Part shown: in pieces, positions 31,701-43,002 of the stretch
Numbering within the stretch: position 1 is the first letter of the stretch
Layout of the letters: each line of letters opens with the position of its first letter
NCBI RefSeq assembly: GCF_026151205.1
Contig: NC_087072.1
Location: 17,251,669-17,315,668 of the forward strand
DNA: 64,000 nucleotides
Reading direction: 5' to 3'
Source: Bolinopsis microptera
Lineage: Eukaryota; Ctenophora; Tentaculata; Lobata; Bolinopsidae
Notes under the pieces: model-generated
What the model saw: the letters and a program-made list of their open reading frames with translations, nothing else
Database searches by the model: none
What the model was told of the DNA's origin: nothing
Translations under genes and position numbers: made by a program

Positions 31701-34700
31701 TTAGCGATAAGTTCAGTTTGCTGCTACCGCGTAGTTAGCCTTTGCGTGTGTACTGTGTACTTGTACATTACTATACAAGTACACCATGGAGGATGATCTG
31801 AATTTGACCCGATCTCAGAAGAAAATCAAGGATTTCAATTATGAAGAAAAGGAAGATGTAGAGGGCTTTGTTGATAGATGGTTCACTACGATGGCAAAAG
31901 ATTTGAAAATCGACGACGTCGACATTCGTGGAGATATGGACAAAGAAATATTAAATATCAATGGCTCCGTCTATTTATAAAAGGTATATGGCAGACTAGG
32001 TTATGCAAGCAGCAGACCTCTACGGCGGCAGAGTAGACAGATGAGCACTATGATGGAAATGATTGAGTGCCTCAAGACGGAAGCGCTAGCAGACAAGGAA
32101 AAGGTGAAAGAAGAGGATGAAGAACAGCTTCCAGCTCTGGTAACCGCAGTACTGGAGGAGATCGGGGAGAAACCTCATTTTGAAGCGACAAGAGTCGGCT
32201 GAAAGAGGCCAGGTACGGCTATCCGACCAGTCAAGATCAACGTCCCAAGCTCAACAGCAGTTCATCGGATTCTGATGAAAACAGGGAGACTGAGGCTGGC
32301 TGAGGCACACAAAGATGTATGGATTTGTCCTGATAGATCCAGTGAAGAGCGTGCAGCAAGGAAGAACCTGGTAACTGACCTGAAGAAGAAGAGGGCTGAA
32401 CAGACTCATCTCGACCACTACATCCGTAACGGGAAGGTCTGTAGTATAGCCGGGTTAAGAAGCCACCATGAAGTAATTCATGTCTCTCGCACACCGATCA
32501 GTAAATGTAGGAGTATCTTAACTCTTAAGAGTTTTCGGACGTTATCTGTATTTGAGAGACAATTATATTATATACATACATTATTATTTGATTGTTTCAC
32601 ACTTTTCATCATTTTATTACTAGGTGGAGGTGATTTTATTGAGACTTTGGGCGGCCAAAAAACTCCTGTTCTGAAAGTTGTCCTCTGTACGTGTTTCACT
32701 GACCCGCGCTTTTTAGCATTTATACATTTCGGCCCATTTTATATTTTTGTTCGATTTGGTGTACATTTGTATACTTGCTATTTTGTAAAAGTTTCAAATA
32801 AAAAATCGATAAGATAAATAATAAAAATGAACTGAAAAACGAATCAAACGAATAAAACTAATGACCCATCAGGGCACTGCACTCTTAACAGAAACATGCC
32901 ACAGCCCACACCCTGAAGATCAGCACGTTACAACAAAGATAAACCTAATCTGACAAATGGCTAGATAGCATAACTCAACATATCACAATTTGAGCACAAT
33001 GAGACAAGTTTCCATCCTCTTCAAACATTTACTTCCCTAATAGCAAAACATGAAATTGTAAAAACTCACTCGTTTAACTGGTTTGTGTTCGGTACGAATT
33101 GTCCCTCCTTCGAAGTCGTGGTGCTTGTCTGGCTAAGTATTCTTCTTGTGTAGGTCCTCAACAAGAAGTCTATGCTTAACTCTATCCTCCAATGCAATGA
33201 GCGGTCTGGACTAAGCCTAACGAAGACTGAGCTAAACTTCTTCGACTGTCGTAGTTTTCGAGCTTGACCAAGTATCTGGTAGACTGTACTGGACAGAGTT
33301 ACCTTGACTGGCCGAGTAGCCTTCTCATTCGTCTTGCCAACTATCCATCGCTCGTTTAAGTCCAATCTCCTACAGTAGTGCTATTAGTGTAGGGCTGGTG
33401 GTAAGACATTAAAATAAGTAGAAGTAGCTTTAGGCTTTGTGGCACAGTGGTTGGGTTTCTAGCCACCCTCTAGCTCCTTTTGTATCCTTTACTCTTCTAG
33501 TAACTATAGATTTATTGGAAACTACTTTATCAGAGCTTTTAGTAGGTTTTCTCATACATTATTTGTGATCGGAGGCAGCCACCAGCTGCACTGCTCATCT
33601 CTACCATCATAATTAGCAAGTGTGTATGTACAGATATTATTCACAAATATGCCGAATATTTACATATTTCTAGAGAGCAGGTGCTATTCACAGTTTCACA
33701 CCCAAAAACTGTTCTAACAAACCGTGCTAACAGTGAGTGCTAGCATCGAGTGCTACGAGTGAGTGCTAGCATCGAGTGCTACGAGTGAGTGCTAGCAGTG
33801 CAGTGAGTGCTAGCAGTGCTAACAGTCCCACTCTCCTCAGATACTGTGTTCGGGTGCCCGTTAGCAAAGCTTTGTACCAGACAGAAGGTGGCTGTACCGC
33901 GTGTTTTAACAGACTGTGTGGAAGCAATAGAGTACCGGGGTCTGAAGAGTGGGGGGATGTACAGGATCAGTGGGAACAGTGCCAGTATTCAGAAGCTCAG
34001 GTCTCTCTCTCTTCTCTTAATCATTATTTAATATTATATTATTGATTTTAACAGGAACCATGTTTGAACCAGCTTGCCCCCTTGTTCATAACTGACAGGT
34101 TTCGCCCATTTCAGGTTTAAATTTGACCGAGAAGAGACTGTGAACTTGAAAGATGAAGAGTTCGACATTAACATGCTGACAGGTTTCCTGAAACTGTTCC
34201 TACGTGAACTTCCCGAGCCTGTTATACCTTTCTGCCAGTACCCCATCGTGGAACAAGCCATCAGTTAGTATTTACTTTCATCTCAATTTATCTAGCCGTT
34301 TTCGATTAATTAGCGAATTAATTAAAAGCTTAGTAACCCTGTCTGATGAATTTAATTATAAAGCTCGGTTAAAAATGACGACGGCTACTAACAATCCTGT
34401 ATTTTTGTAGACGGAGATCGGAATGGTAGCTACGAAGAAACGCTGACATCTCTGAAGCAGGTGGTTCATGACCTCCCGGAACCGAACAAGTCTACCTTCA
34501 AATATATCATACTTCACCTCGTCAGGTACACTGTCTCATTCAACCCAATTACAAACGTGGATTAAAATTAACAATATTGCTCGCTGGCCTGAAAATTCAT
34601 TTAAAATTTGGTCCCCTTTCTATAGAGTTCTGAGTTACGAGCCACCTGTGCAATACATGAAGACTAATGTTAGGGTGGCGCTTTTTTTGCGATCCTAGAC

Positions 34701-34909
34701 TAATTTAATGGAATGTTTTGTAACTCCTGCTTTATTTCAGGGTGGCACACGAAGAAGAGAATCAGATGGACGAACACAATCTGAGTATAATATTCGGACC
34801 CTCCTTACTGGGGAACCACCCTGACAGAGCTAACCTTCTCGTCGACCTTCCAATACAGAATACTGCTGTCGAGAAGATTATTACCAACTATAGGACAATC
34901 TTCAAATGA
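28742..34909 (+). CDS. PH-RhoGAP protein (Rho-family GTPase activator), nine exons
   Basis: It should stimulate GTP hydrolysis by Rho/Rac/Cdc42-type GTPases at membranes. Exons are 28742-28806, 28951-29170, 29994-30120, 30519-30662, 30930-31031, 33841-34000, 34115-34263, 34411-34525 and 34741-34909 (stop). All have GT-AG borders and matching phases, giving 416 residues. Exons 1-3 form a PH domain of spectrin/ARHGAP21 style, with WASFYAILKSNTIYFYKD and an ending helix FESWLENL. Exons 4-5 are a charged linker with a SRPSFSDLERKG-type motif. Exons 6-9 form a complete RhoGAP domain: VFGCPL opening, arginine finger in GGMYRISG, LKLFLRELPEPVIP with the catalytic Lys and Arg, and HNLSIIFGPSLL with the conserved Asn. 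The 5' end is open: either the 26711 exon or the Gag-like exon fits in phase. Intron 5 (2.8 kb) holds a LINE ORF1-like relic and intron 2 a MITE. The donor after exon 4 is a weak GTTTGT and after exon 7 GTTAGT. Domain calls are firm; the exact orthologue is not assigned. Confidence 0.93.
29368..29866. mobile_element. 499-bp MITE with 73-bp terminal inverted repeats
   Basis: The ends AAGGGGGGTTCACCCTGA and so on are perfect inverted repeats over about 73 bp. They then continue imperfectly (GACCGAACTTTT on both sides). The interior is non-coding and rich in short repeats of CCAATTA and CCATATGCCC. It lies in intron 2 of the PH-RhoGAP gene. I see no clear target duplication. The identical arms suggest recent origin or arm-to-arm conversion. 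Confidence 0.88.
30127..30170. repeat. 10-bp tandem repeat next to a splice donor
   Basis: Four copies of CGCTACACAC-type sequence begin a few bases into the intron following the third PH exon. No function is evident. Confidence 0.8.
31786..32480 (+). pseudogene. LINE ORF1-like relic in a PH-RhoGAP intron
   Basis: An ATG in good context at 31786 opens 64 codons (MEDDLNLTRSQKK...). After a stop, a second frame from about 32000 encodes an acidic, likely coiled-coil stretch, then LEEIGEKPHFEATRVG, an in-frame TGA, RPVKINVPSSTAVHRIL, VWICPDRSSEERAARKN and HYIRNGKV. This order (coiled coil, RRM-like part, then 'PDRs.eERaaRk.LV..LK' and 'IRNGK') is typical of L1-type ORF1 RNA-binding proteins. It is broken by at least two stops and lacks any reverse transcriptase, so it is a dead fragment. 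A related relic lies at 63100-63712 and shares the EKP.FEA..(I/V)G block. It sits between PH-RhoGAP exons 5 and 6. Confidence 0.7.
33722..33825. repeat. Short tandem repeat upstream of the first GAP exon
   Basis: GAGTGCTAGCATCGAGTGCTAC-type units are repeated two to four times with variants, ending about 15 bp before the 33841 splice acceptor. The array may crowd the branch-point region; no function can be assigned. Confidence 0.8.
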
Positions 34910-36629
34910 GAACTTGAAACCAGTTGTAGTTTGTCGTCTCAACTAGAACACAATGTCCGGTTACAACAAATCCTTGTCAAATTCGAGACACTTATCTTTG
35001 TAGAATAATGCAGCGGATCTAAGACGAAATATAGATCAAGACGAAAGATATGGACGAAAGAGGAACAGCTGATTCGATGTTCAGTCTTCAGAACCCTTCA
35101 GAATTAAACCTGGCAATGGTCCATGGTAACAGTGGTAACTGGTAACAGTGCTGTGTTTCTTTTCCGTGTGCCATTAGAGTCTAATTTAGACTGGTTTATC
35201 CTCCTGTCTGGACTTCATGGAACCACCACGGAACCACCTCGTTTTCTAACTCAGAGTTTCAAGCGCGGCGTTTGATTTGAAGTCTTGTTTTTAGCGGGCC
35301 CTCGAACAAGAGTAGCCCTCTTTGCATGACCAAAGTTGTCAAATAACTTGAAAATTGACTGATGACGTACCATCTCCCATTTTTATCACTTTGTACAGTG
35401 GGTTACGTTGTATTTGAAAGTTTTTTTGATGAAAAATTGTTTCGAGTTGAATTTCTTTTGATATATATTGATATAATACGGTAACAGATCTTTAATAGCA
35501 TTTCAGAATAACAAAAATTTGATTTTTTGTTAATTTTAATATTTTTAATTAACTGGTCCTAATACCGGCTTATCATACACTCTTTTAAGTGCACGAAGTT
35601 TTGTACAATGTAAAAAAACTTAGCTTCTTTTGAAACAAATCCATTTAAGATTGCGACACTGATTTCTAGTTAGATAAACCCTTTTTGCTAATTTTGTATC
35701 CGTATAAAAATGACCTCAAGTTCTCTCCAGTATTTGTTCAACGTCCTACTCTGTAAAAAAGCCACTTTTCTCTGTTATAAAGATTTTGGATATAACGTGA
35801 GATTTAGTGTACACTGAGTCCAGCTATTTGCCAAGCCTGTATTTTCCCTTTAAGTATGCTCATTAATCAACGTTAAGGCGACTTAACAAACCCTTGTGTT
35901 TCGAAAAGGAATCACTTTTAATCACCTATAGTTAGATAAACCTATTACCTATGAAAGTTAACTTCAAGGAATCGGAACTCTTGTAAAAACGCTATTAACA
36001 TAACTCTTTATAAAAACAAGGAACTTTAGATGCTGTGACTAACCAAATCTCGTTTGACGTTTATCTGGCTTTTAAAAGTATAACACGAGACAGTAGACAG
36101 TTATAGGCTAACAGTCACACTGCTGGTAAATCTGTCGCAGAGACATTAGAGGGCCGCCATTAATACACAAATACGTTAAACGGCAACCTTCATGGGAAAA
36201 ATAATGATTCTGGTTTTCTGATTTTTACTGATTTTGTTATAAAGTACTGTGTAGTGTGTTGTAGTACGTTTTCTGTTATTTCTGAATTGACATTTTTGTT
36301 AATAGATATAAACGAGCGCATTTTAATTTTGTTACATTTCAACGCCAACAGGTACAATACTAGAAATTGTGAAAGCTGGTTAATAAGTGGGTGGAAAAGT
36401 TTTTCCTGAACTTCACATGTCACAGCTAGTTTCATCAGCTTTCTCTTATATTAGTCAACTTGTCCTCTTCCTGAGTCATTTTCTTCTGTGGTGATAGTTC
36501 TATTGTATGTTTCGGAAACAGCACTTTGAAGCCTCTTTCTAATTCTATGATTATAAACTGTATCAGTATACTTGATACTTCAATCCCGGAAAAATCTCGA
36601 TAGCTTTCAAGGCCGAGTTGCGTGACACA
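34910..36629. other. 3' flank of the PH-RhoGAP gene, gene-free
   Basis: This should contain the 3' UTR. I saw no clear AATAAA soon after the stop. No further exon was recognised. Confidence 0.4.
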
Positions 36630-37078
36630 TTGATTGACGATATCAATCTTTCGCAGCTCGGCGTGGCCCAGTGGTGCATCTCTCCGATCTCCATCTAAGT
36701 TGTATTAGATTTTGACTCGTCTAAATTTCTTCGAAGTAGCGCGCGCCGCTTTCTTCTCGAAACGATGGCAAGTGCTACGAAGTAGCGCGCGCCGGGCCAG
36801 ATCATTAACAATGGTCAATTTCAAGGTGTGTACTGTAAAATCTTGACATCATATTTAAAAAGCTGGTGTGTTATGAATTTAGTCTAAAAGCTAAAATCGT
36901 CCTTTTTAGGCTTATTTTAACAAAAAGTCAGTCAGGGAAGATCGGATTGATTTGATGCTTGTAGCGCGATGCACTACTGGGTCGCGCGCGCATCAAATAA
37001 TGCTTCTCTTCGGTAGATCGGCGAGATGCACCACTGTGCCTCACCGAGCTGCGAAGGATTGACATCGTGAATCAAATT
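36630..37078. mobile_element. Inverted-repeat element with GC-rich interior
   Basis: Arms of about 65 bp at 36630-36698 and 37013-37078 are imperfect inverted repeats that share CGCAGCTCGG and CAGTGGTGCATCTC. The interior has two copies of CGAAGTAGCGCGCGCCG, at about 36733 and 36779. A related arm end (TTGACATCGTCAATCAATTA) occurs at 38690. No coding capacity and no clear target duplication were seen. Confidence 0.65.
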
Positions 37079-37944
37079 TGATGCGTGACATCAAATTGTT
37101 CTCTGAATTCTGGCGCAGTTTTCGATGCCCTCAAAAATGATTTTACTCATTTATCTTCAGATTTATTTGACCTCAAAGCCAAACAACAAATTTAGGCACA
37201 TTTTTCAGTTTTTAATATTTATTGATTTTTCTAAAATTTTGATTATAGGAATGTGCTAGTGACTTTTTGAAGGGTGCAAAATAACCGCAACTAGCACATT
37301 TATTGTTCATATATGAGTTATGAACAACAAAACACCCTAAAATGCTTCCCTTTGAAGTTATGGGAGAAAATGTAATTTTTATCTGCAAAGCCATGGTCAC
37401 TGAACTGCATATGAGGTCATTTGGGTTGGACGGCACTAACCACTGCTTTGGTGTATGCCCCCTTAATCTTATTAGTAAGGGCCTTAGCCCTTACGACTGA
37501 GTACGAGTGGTCGACATATCCATGTTCTTAAACCTGAAGTCCGCAGGATTCAGGAATTGGAAACGTGTCAATTTTGAAATAATTTGAATCGTGAGCAGTG
37601 AGAGGTTCTTCCATAAGCATATGGCTAATTAATCTGGTGGAAATCAAATTGCAAATTATTTTGACGAAATAATTATATAGTTTAATACTGGGGTCCATAT
37701 GCAGATGCTGCCATGATCTGAGGGCAGCTGCAGTATTAATCAGTATTAAGTACGGAATCCGACTAGTTAAAATGCTAACGGTAATTAAAAACGTTGTCGA
37801 GCGTGGGAATTGAAAAATACATTTAAAGAATGATCATCGTCTGATTTATTATCATCGGGTGTCGTCACCTTCCCTTTTGGCTTTGCCTTTTACTAACTTG
37901 CTCGCTATAAGTATAATAGTAATCAGCTAGAAGTACGTATAGCA
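37079..37944. other. Gene-free region
   Basis: No exon or repeat of note was recognised. The 74-codon minus-strand frame has no domain. Confidence 0.4.
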
Positions 37945-38064
37945 ATAATATTATAACTATATCCACCAGCAAGAATGCTAGTTTGCGAGGCGCGTCGAAG
38001 CGGCGAAGTCCTCCAAAGCATAATATTAATATAGCCCGCTGGTGGATATAGTTATAATACTAAT
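37945..38064. repeat. Nested inverted repeats, with a distant partner at 38563-38610
   Basis: ATAACTATATCCACCAGC at about 37953-37970 pairs with its reverse complement at 38038-38058, making a hairpin of about 110 bp. The loop of that hairpin (37974-38019, GCGTCGAAGCGGCGAAGTCC) is itself the reverse complement of 38563-38610. A second, larger inverted pair therefore spans about 640 bp. Confidence 0.85.
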
Positions 38065-38753
38065 ATATTGCATATGCCAACTTTCCCTTATTCGTTCGAT
38101 CTCGAGCTCTCTTGGTAACTGATGGTATTCAGTTTATAGTTATACAGTTGTTAAAGTTATGGCGAGCACTCTTTTTGATAGTTTAAGCTGAATTGATTGT
38201 TTTATACTAGTTACTACACACTGTGCACTGATTAACTCTCATTGTACATCTGACGTGTTGTCATGGTATTGGTAACAGGAATTTGTTGTTACTGATCGTA
38301 GTATGGATTGACGGAAATACACAATTTTTAATTTATATTCTTATTAATGATTAAGTGATTAACATCCCGTTGACTGTTCATCGATATGGTTGGTGTGTAC
38401 CATTGCATTATAGTTGATAGTACGTGGGTTTTCTATTCTTCTATTGTCCATTGTGTTATATAATCAGTAATGTTGCCCTGTTCTGCATCTTAAACCGAAG
38501 GCAAAAGCATCATGATTTTCTCGTTAATTTGCAACTTGAGTCCGAAATTTTTTACTTTTATTTGCTTTGGAGGACTTCGCCGCTTCGACGCGCCGCGCAA
38601 ACTAGCATTTTTGCTTCGCATCAAACTTCGAAGCAAAAAGAACCTGACAATATCGTTGCTCTGCGAAGCAGAGCAACGATCTGGAAGGGTTGACATCGTC
38701 AATCAATTATTTACCTGAGGACCCCAGGCTATTATGTTCATTAACATATAAAT

Positions 38754-39890
38754 CACAGTGCTGGCAAGCACGACCGTTGCATTTATTGTGGGTATACTAT
38801 GTACCCCATTTACTATTATACCCCCTTTACTATTATACCCCCTTTACTATTATACCCCCTTTACTATTATACCCCCTTTACTATTATACCCTCTTTGGTA
38901 CACGTTTTACAAGCCTCTTTCGTGCACGCGAAGCGTGCACTCCGGCCGGAGGCGGCGGCCGAAGGCCGCCGCCTCCGGCAGGAGTTTTTCAGACATTAAG
39001 ACTCATCGGAAGTCGTTCAGCAGATTTATTTTAGTTCAAAACATTCTAATTTGATGTCAAAGATGACAGGAATAAAAAATAGTTATGTTGAGATTTTTAA
39101 GAAATTTGCATAAAATACTCGCCAGCACTGTTATACGAAATTCGGTAAAAAACCCAAAATCGCCATATTCAGGTGCCTTAAAAACCATGTTAAAATTAAG
39201 TTAGAGATCTGAAATTTTTCAGGGCGTCTAGACGTTGACCAAATCGACTGCAAAAAAAGTTTCAGGTTTCAGGAACATCGGGAAGTGGGTTTTCTAGAAC
39301 CCCTGTTTTATGACAGATTGTCGTGATATATCACAGTGCTGGCAAGCACGACCGTTGCATTTATTGTGGGTATACTATGTTCCCCATTTACTATTATACC
39401 CCCTTTACTATTATACCCCCTTTACTATTATACCCCCTTTACTATTATACCCCCTTTGGTACACGTTACAAGCCTCTTTTGTGCACGCGAAGCGTGCACT
39501 CCGGCCGGAGGCGGCGGCCGAAGGCCGCCGCCTCCGGCAGGAGTTTTCCAGGCATTAGGACTCATCGGAAGTCGTTCAGCAGATTTATTTTTAGTTCAAA
39601 ACATTCTAATTTGATGTCAAAGATGACAGGAATAAAAAATAGTTATGTTGAGATTTTAAAGAAATTTGCATAAAATACTCGCCAGCACTGTTATACGAAA
39701 TTCGGTAAAAAACCCAAAATCGCCATATTCAGGTGCCTTAAAAACGATGTTAAAATTGAGTTAGAGATCTGAAATTTTGCAGGGCGTCTAGACGTTGACC
39801 AAATCGACTGTAAAAAAAGTTTCAAGTTTCAGGAGCATCGGGAAATGGGTTTTCTAGAACCCCTGTTTTACGACAGATTGTCGTGACATA
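38754..39890 (+). repeat. Tandem duplication of a 578-bp unit with GC-rich palindrome
   Basis: Units begin CACAGTGCTGGCAAGCACG at 38754 and 39332 and are nearly identical. Each holds an array of the 15-bp unit TATACCCCCTTTACT, then a palindrome around GTGCACGCGAAGCGTGCAC, then a longer perfect stem of CCGGAGGCGGCGGCC with the loop GAA, then AT-rich DNA. The first unit has one more array repeat than the second. A partial third copy lies at 24236. Small open frames across the array are repeat by-products. The element class is unknown. Confidence 0.93.
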
Positions 39891-40931
39891 GATAGATATA
39901 CATATATATTCAGGGATAGACGCTTTGCCAGTCAATTGTAGCCTGTATTTAAGTGTCCATAGATTCAAAAGTATAAAAGATACAGCCATTTCCGACCACA
40001 GGTCTTGCAAATAATTGTTTACACTTTAGTTTACATTGTATACAAAAATTATTTGGCGTCATAAACACCCCTTGATGACGTCATCAAGTTAACCGTTTTT
40101 AAAACTTGATTTTTGACAAAGTAATAACTTTTAAAATTAATTTTAAACCATTAAGAAGTAATTTTATTCAAAATCTGAGGAAATTTTTACCTTAGATAAT
40201 TGTTCAAGCATTCTGAAAATCTACCGGAAAGTTTTTCTAGCTTGCTCCTTCATAAAGATATTCGTCATTGAAGTTTGTGCTTTTTTGAAGAATTATTTTA
40301 TAAAAACGTCAATTTTGCGATTTAGTATTCTCTGGTGTTGGGCCATGCCTTGGGTTGTGGAGCTCAGTTCTGCTTCCTATAGGTATAAATTGTGCATTAG
40401 GCTAGTTTTAAAGTTGAAAATCGAAAAGTTGCACACGTGGGGACACGCCCAAATTGATAGAAAATTACTAAAATCACTGAAAATTGCTGTTTTCGTCATT
40501 TTCTGTCAACTTTAGAGTGCCGTTGTGATTACAGTTCTTTTTGAAATACTTTGAAACTTTGCATGCTTATCAAGCTATATATAAAACAATTACATGCAAA
40601 ATTTTACAGAGATTTAGTATTGGATGCGCACGCAACGTCCGCTCAAAGTTTGCACGTGCGAAAGGTGAGAATTTTGCTCATTCATGATTTCCAACAAATT
40701 CTGCTTTGCCACGACAGTTTAATGTCATTATATATGAATTTAATGCCAACTTGAATGAGTATTAAGTGGCATATTCAGTCAGTGATCGACCGATATGCTT
40801 CCCTAAACACAAGGAAATGTTTTTAAAGGAAAAATTTCGAAATCGTTGAAACTTCCTCCTTATTAATGAAGATATCAGTTTATATTTCGACTTTATAAAG
40901 TACCCTGACATTATAATCAAAAAGAAATGAT

Positions 40932-41451
40932 ATTTTACCAAAACCCATAATCATGGGTAGAGTGGACCGCTGCCAGTGTCTCTCTTTCCCAAATAAAAAG
41001 GAAATGATATTAATTTGATTGACCGTTCTCAAATGCAAAATGATACCGAGAATGAAATCGGTCGCTCGCTTTTCCCATTCATTTACAATTGTATAATAGA
41101 TTAAGAAGAACTACCCAAAGGCAGCTGTACTCGGCAATGAAGATTCAATAAACTTCAACTTGTTCAATAAGTAATAACTACCACCCTTGTCCCTTTCCCC
41201 GAAATACTAGGTATCGACCCGAACGCAACCCAAAGAGATTTTTACAGCATCTGATTGATGTAATCAATCGAAACTTATTTATACAATTCGTAAGCCGTGA
41301 ATGAATGGGAAAAGCGAGCGACCGATTTCATTCTCGGTATCATTTTGCATTTGAGAACGGTCAATCAAATTAATATCATTTCCTTTTTATTTGGGAAAGA
41401 GAGACACTGGCAGCGGTCCACTCTACCCATGATTATGGGTTTTGGTAAAAT
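40932..41451. mobile_element. 520-bp foldback element, copy 1
   Basis: Inverted arms of about 150 bp begin ATTTTACCAAAACCCATAAT and end next to CATTCATTTA. They flank about 210 bp of unique DNA containing AAATACTAGGTATCGACCCG. It encodes nothing and is the right-hand part of the first 1.56-kb unit. Confidence 0.88.
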
Positions 41452-42487
41452 ACATATATACATATTCAGGGATAGACGCTTTGCCTGTCAATTGTAGCCT
41501 GTATTTAATTGTCCATAGATTCAAAAGTATAAAAGATACAGCCATTTCCGACCACAGGTCTTGAAAATAATTGTTTACACTTTAGTTTACATTGTACAAA
41601 CAAATTATTTGACGTCATGAACACCCTTTGATGACGTCATCAAGTTAACCGTTTTTAAAACTTGATTTTTGACAAAGTAATAACTTTTAAAAATGATTTT
41701 ACACCATTAAAAAGTAATTGTATTCAAAATCTGAGGAAATTTTCACCTTAGATAATTGTTCAAGCATTCTGAAAATCTACCGGAAAGTTTTTCTAGCTTG
41801 CTCCTTCATAAAGATATTCGTCATTGAAGTTTGTGCTTTTTTGAAGAATTATTTTATAAAAACGTCAATTTTGCGATTTAGTATTCTCTGGTGTTGGGCC
41901 ATGCCTTGGGATGTGGAGCTCAGTTCTGCTTCCTATAGGTATAAATTGTGCATTAGGCTAGTTTTAAAGTTGAAAATAGAAAAGTTGCACACGTGGGGAC
42001 ACGCCCAAATTGATAGAAAATTGCTAAAATCACTGAAAATTGCTGTTTTCGTCATTTTCTGTCAACTTTAGAGTGCCGTTGTGATTACAATTCTTCTTGA
42101 AATACTTTGAAACTTTGCATGCTTATCAAACTATATATAAAACAATTACATGCAAAAATTTACGGCGATTCAATATTGAATGCGCACGCAACGTCCGCTC
42201 AAAGTTTGCACGCGCGAAAGGTGAGAATTTTGCTCATTCGTGATTTCCAACAAATTCTGCTTTGCCACGACAGTTTAATGTCATTATATATGAATTTAAT
42301 GCCAACTTGAATGAGTATTAAGTGGCATATTCAGTCAGTGATCAACCGATATGCTTACCTAAACACAAGGAAATGTTTTTAAAGGAAAAATTTCGAAATC
42401 GTTGAAACTTCCTCCTTATTAATGAAGATATCAGTTTATATTTCGACTTTATAAAGTACCCTGACATTATAATCAAAAATAGATGAT

Positions 42488-42990
42488 ATTTGACCAAAAC
42501 CCATAATCATGGGTAGAGTGGACCGCTGCCAGTGTCTCTCTTTCCCAAACAAAAGGAAATGATATTAATTTGATTGACCGTTCTCAAATGCAAAATGATA
42601 CCGAGAATGAAATCGGTCGCTCGCTTTTCCCATTCATTTACAATTGTAATAGACTATGAAAAACTACCCAAAGGCAGCTGTACTCGGCAATAAAGATTCA
42701 ATAAACTTCAGCAGTAGTAACTACCACCCTTACCCCGAAATACTAGGTATCGACCCGAACGCAACCCAAAGAGATTTTTACAGCATCTGATTGATGTAAT
42801 CAATCGAAACTTATTACAATTCGAAAGCCGTGAATGAATGGGAAAAGCGAGCGACCGATTTCATTCTCGGTATCATTTTGCATTTGAGAACGGTCAATCA
42901 AATTAATATCTGATATCATTTCCTTTTGTTTGGGAAAGAGAGACACTGGCCGCGGTCCACTCTACCCATGATTATGGGTTTTGGTCAAAT
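42488..42990. mobile_element. Foldback element, copy 2
   Basis: Same arms and spacer as copy 1, with small deletions in the spacer (about 503 bp overall). It ends the second 1.56-kb unit. A single decayed arm lies at 25381. Confidence 0.88.
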
Positions 42991-43002
42991 AAAGAATAAA
43001 GA

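Larger units (their letters stand above)
39911..42990 (+). repeat. Tandem duplication of a 1.56-kb unit
   Basis: Copies start CAGGGATAGACGCTTTGCC at 39911 and 41467 (period 1556) and match closely throughout. The unit has a left part with GTGTTGGGCCATGCCTTGGG and a right part that is the foldback element. The similar 67-codon open frames in both copies (40551 and 42107) have no domain and differ by substitutions without clear coding constraint. A third, more diverged copy of the left part starts at 51415. Confidence 0.93.

Noticed and set aside
38690-39673. Tyr/Leu/Pro-rich open frames in the 578-bp units
   Set aside because: They are read-through of the TATACCCCCTTTACT array and GC-rich palindrome in several frames at once.
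40551-42310. Repeated 67-codon frames in the 1.56-kb units as a real gene pair
   Set aside because: They have no domain, differences are not biased to silent sites by eye, and the corresponding region of the third copy at 51.7 kb is not open.
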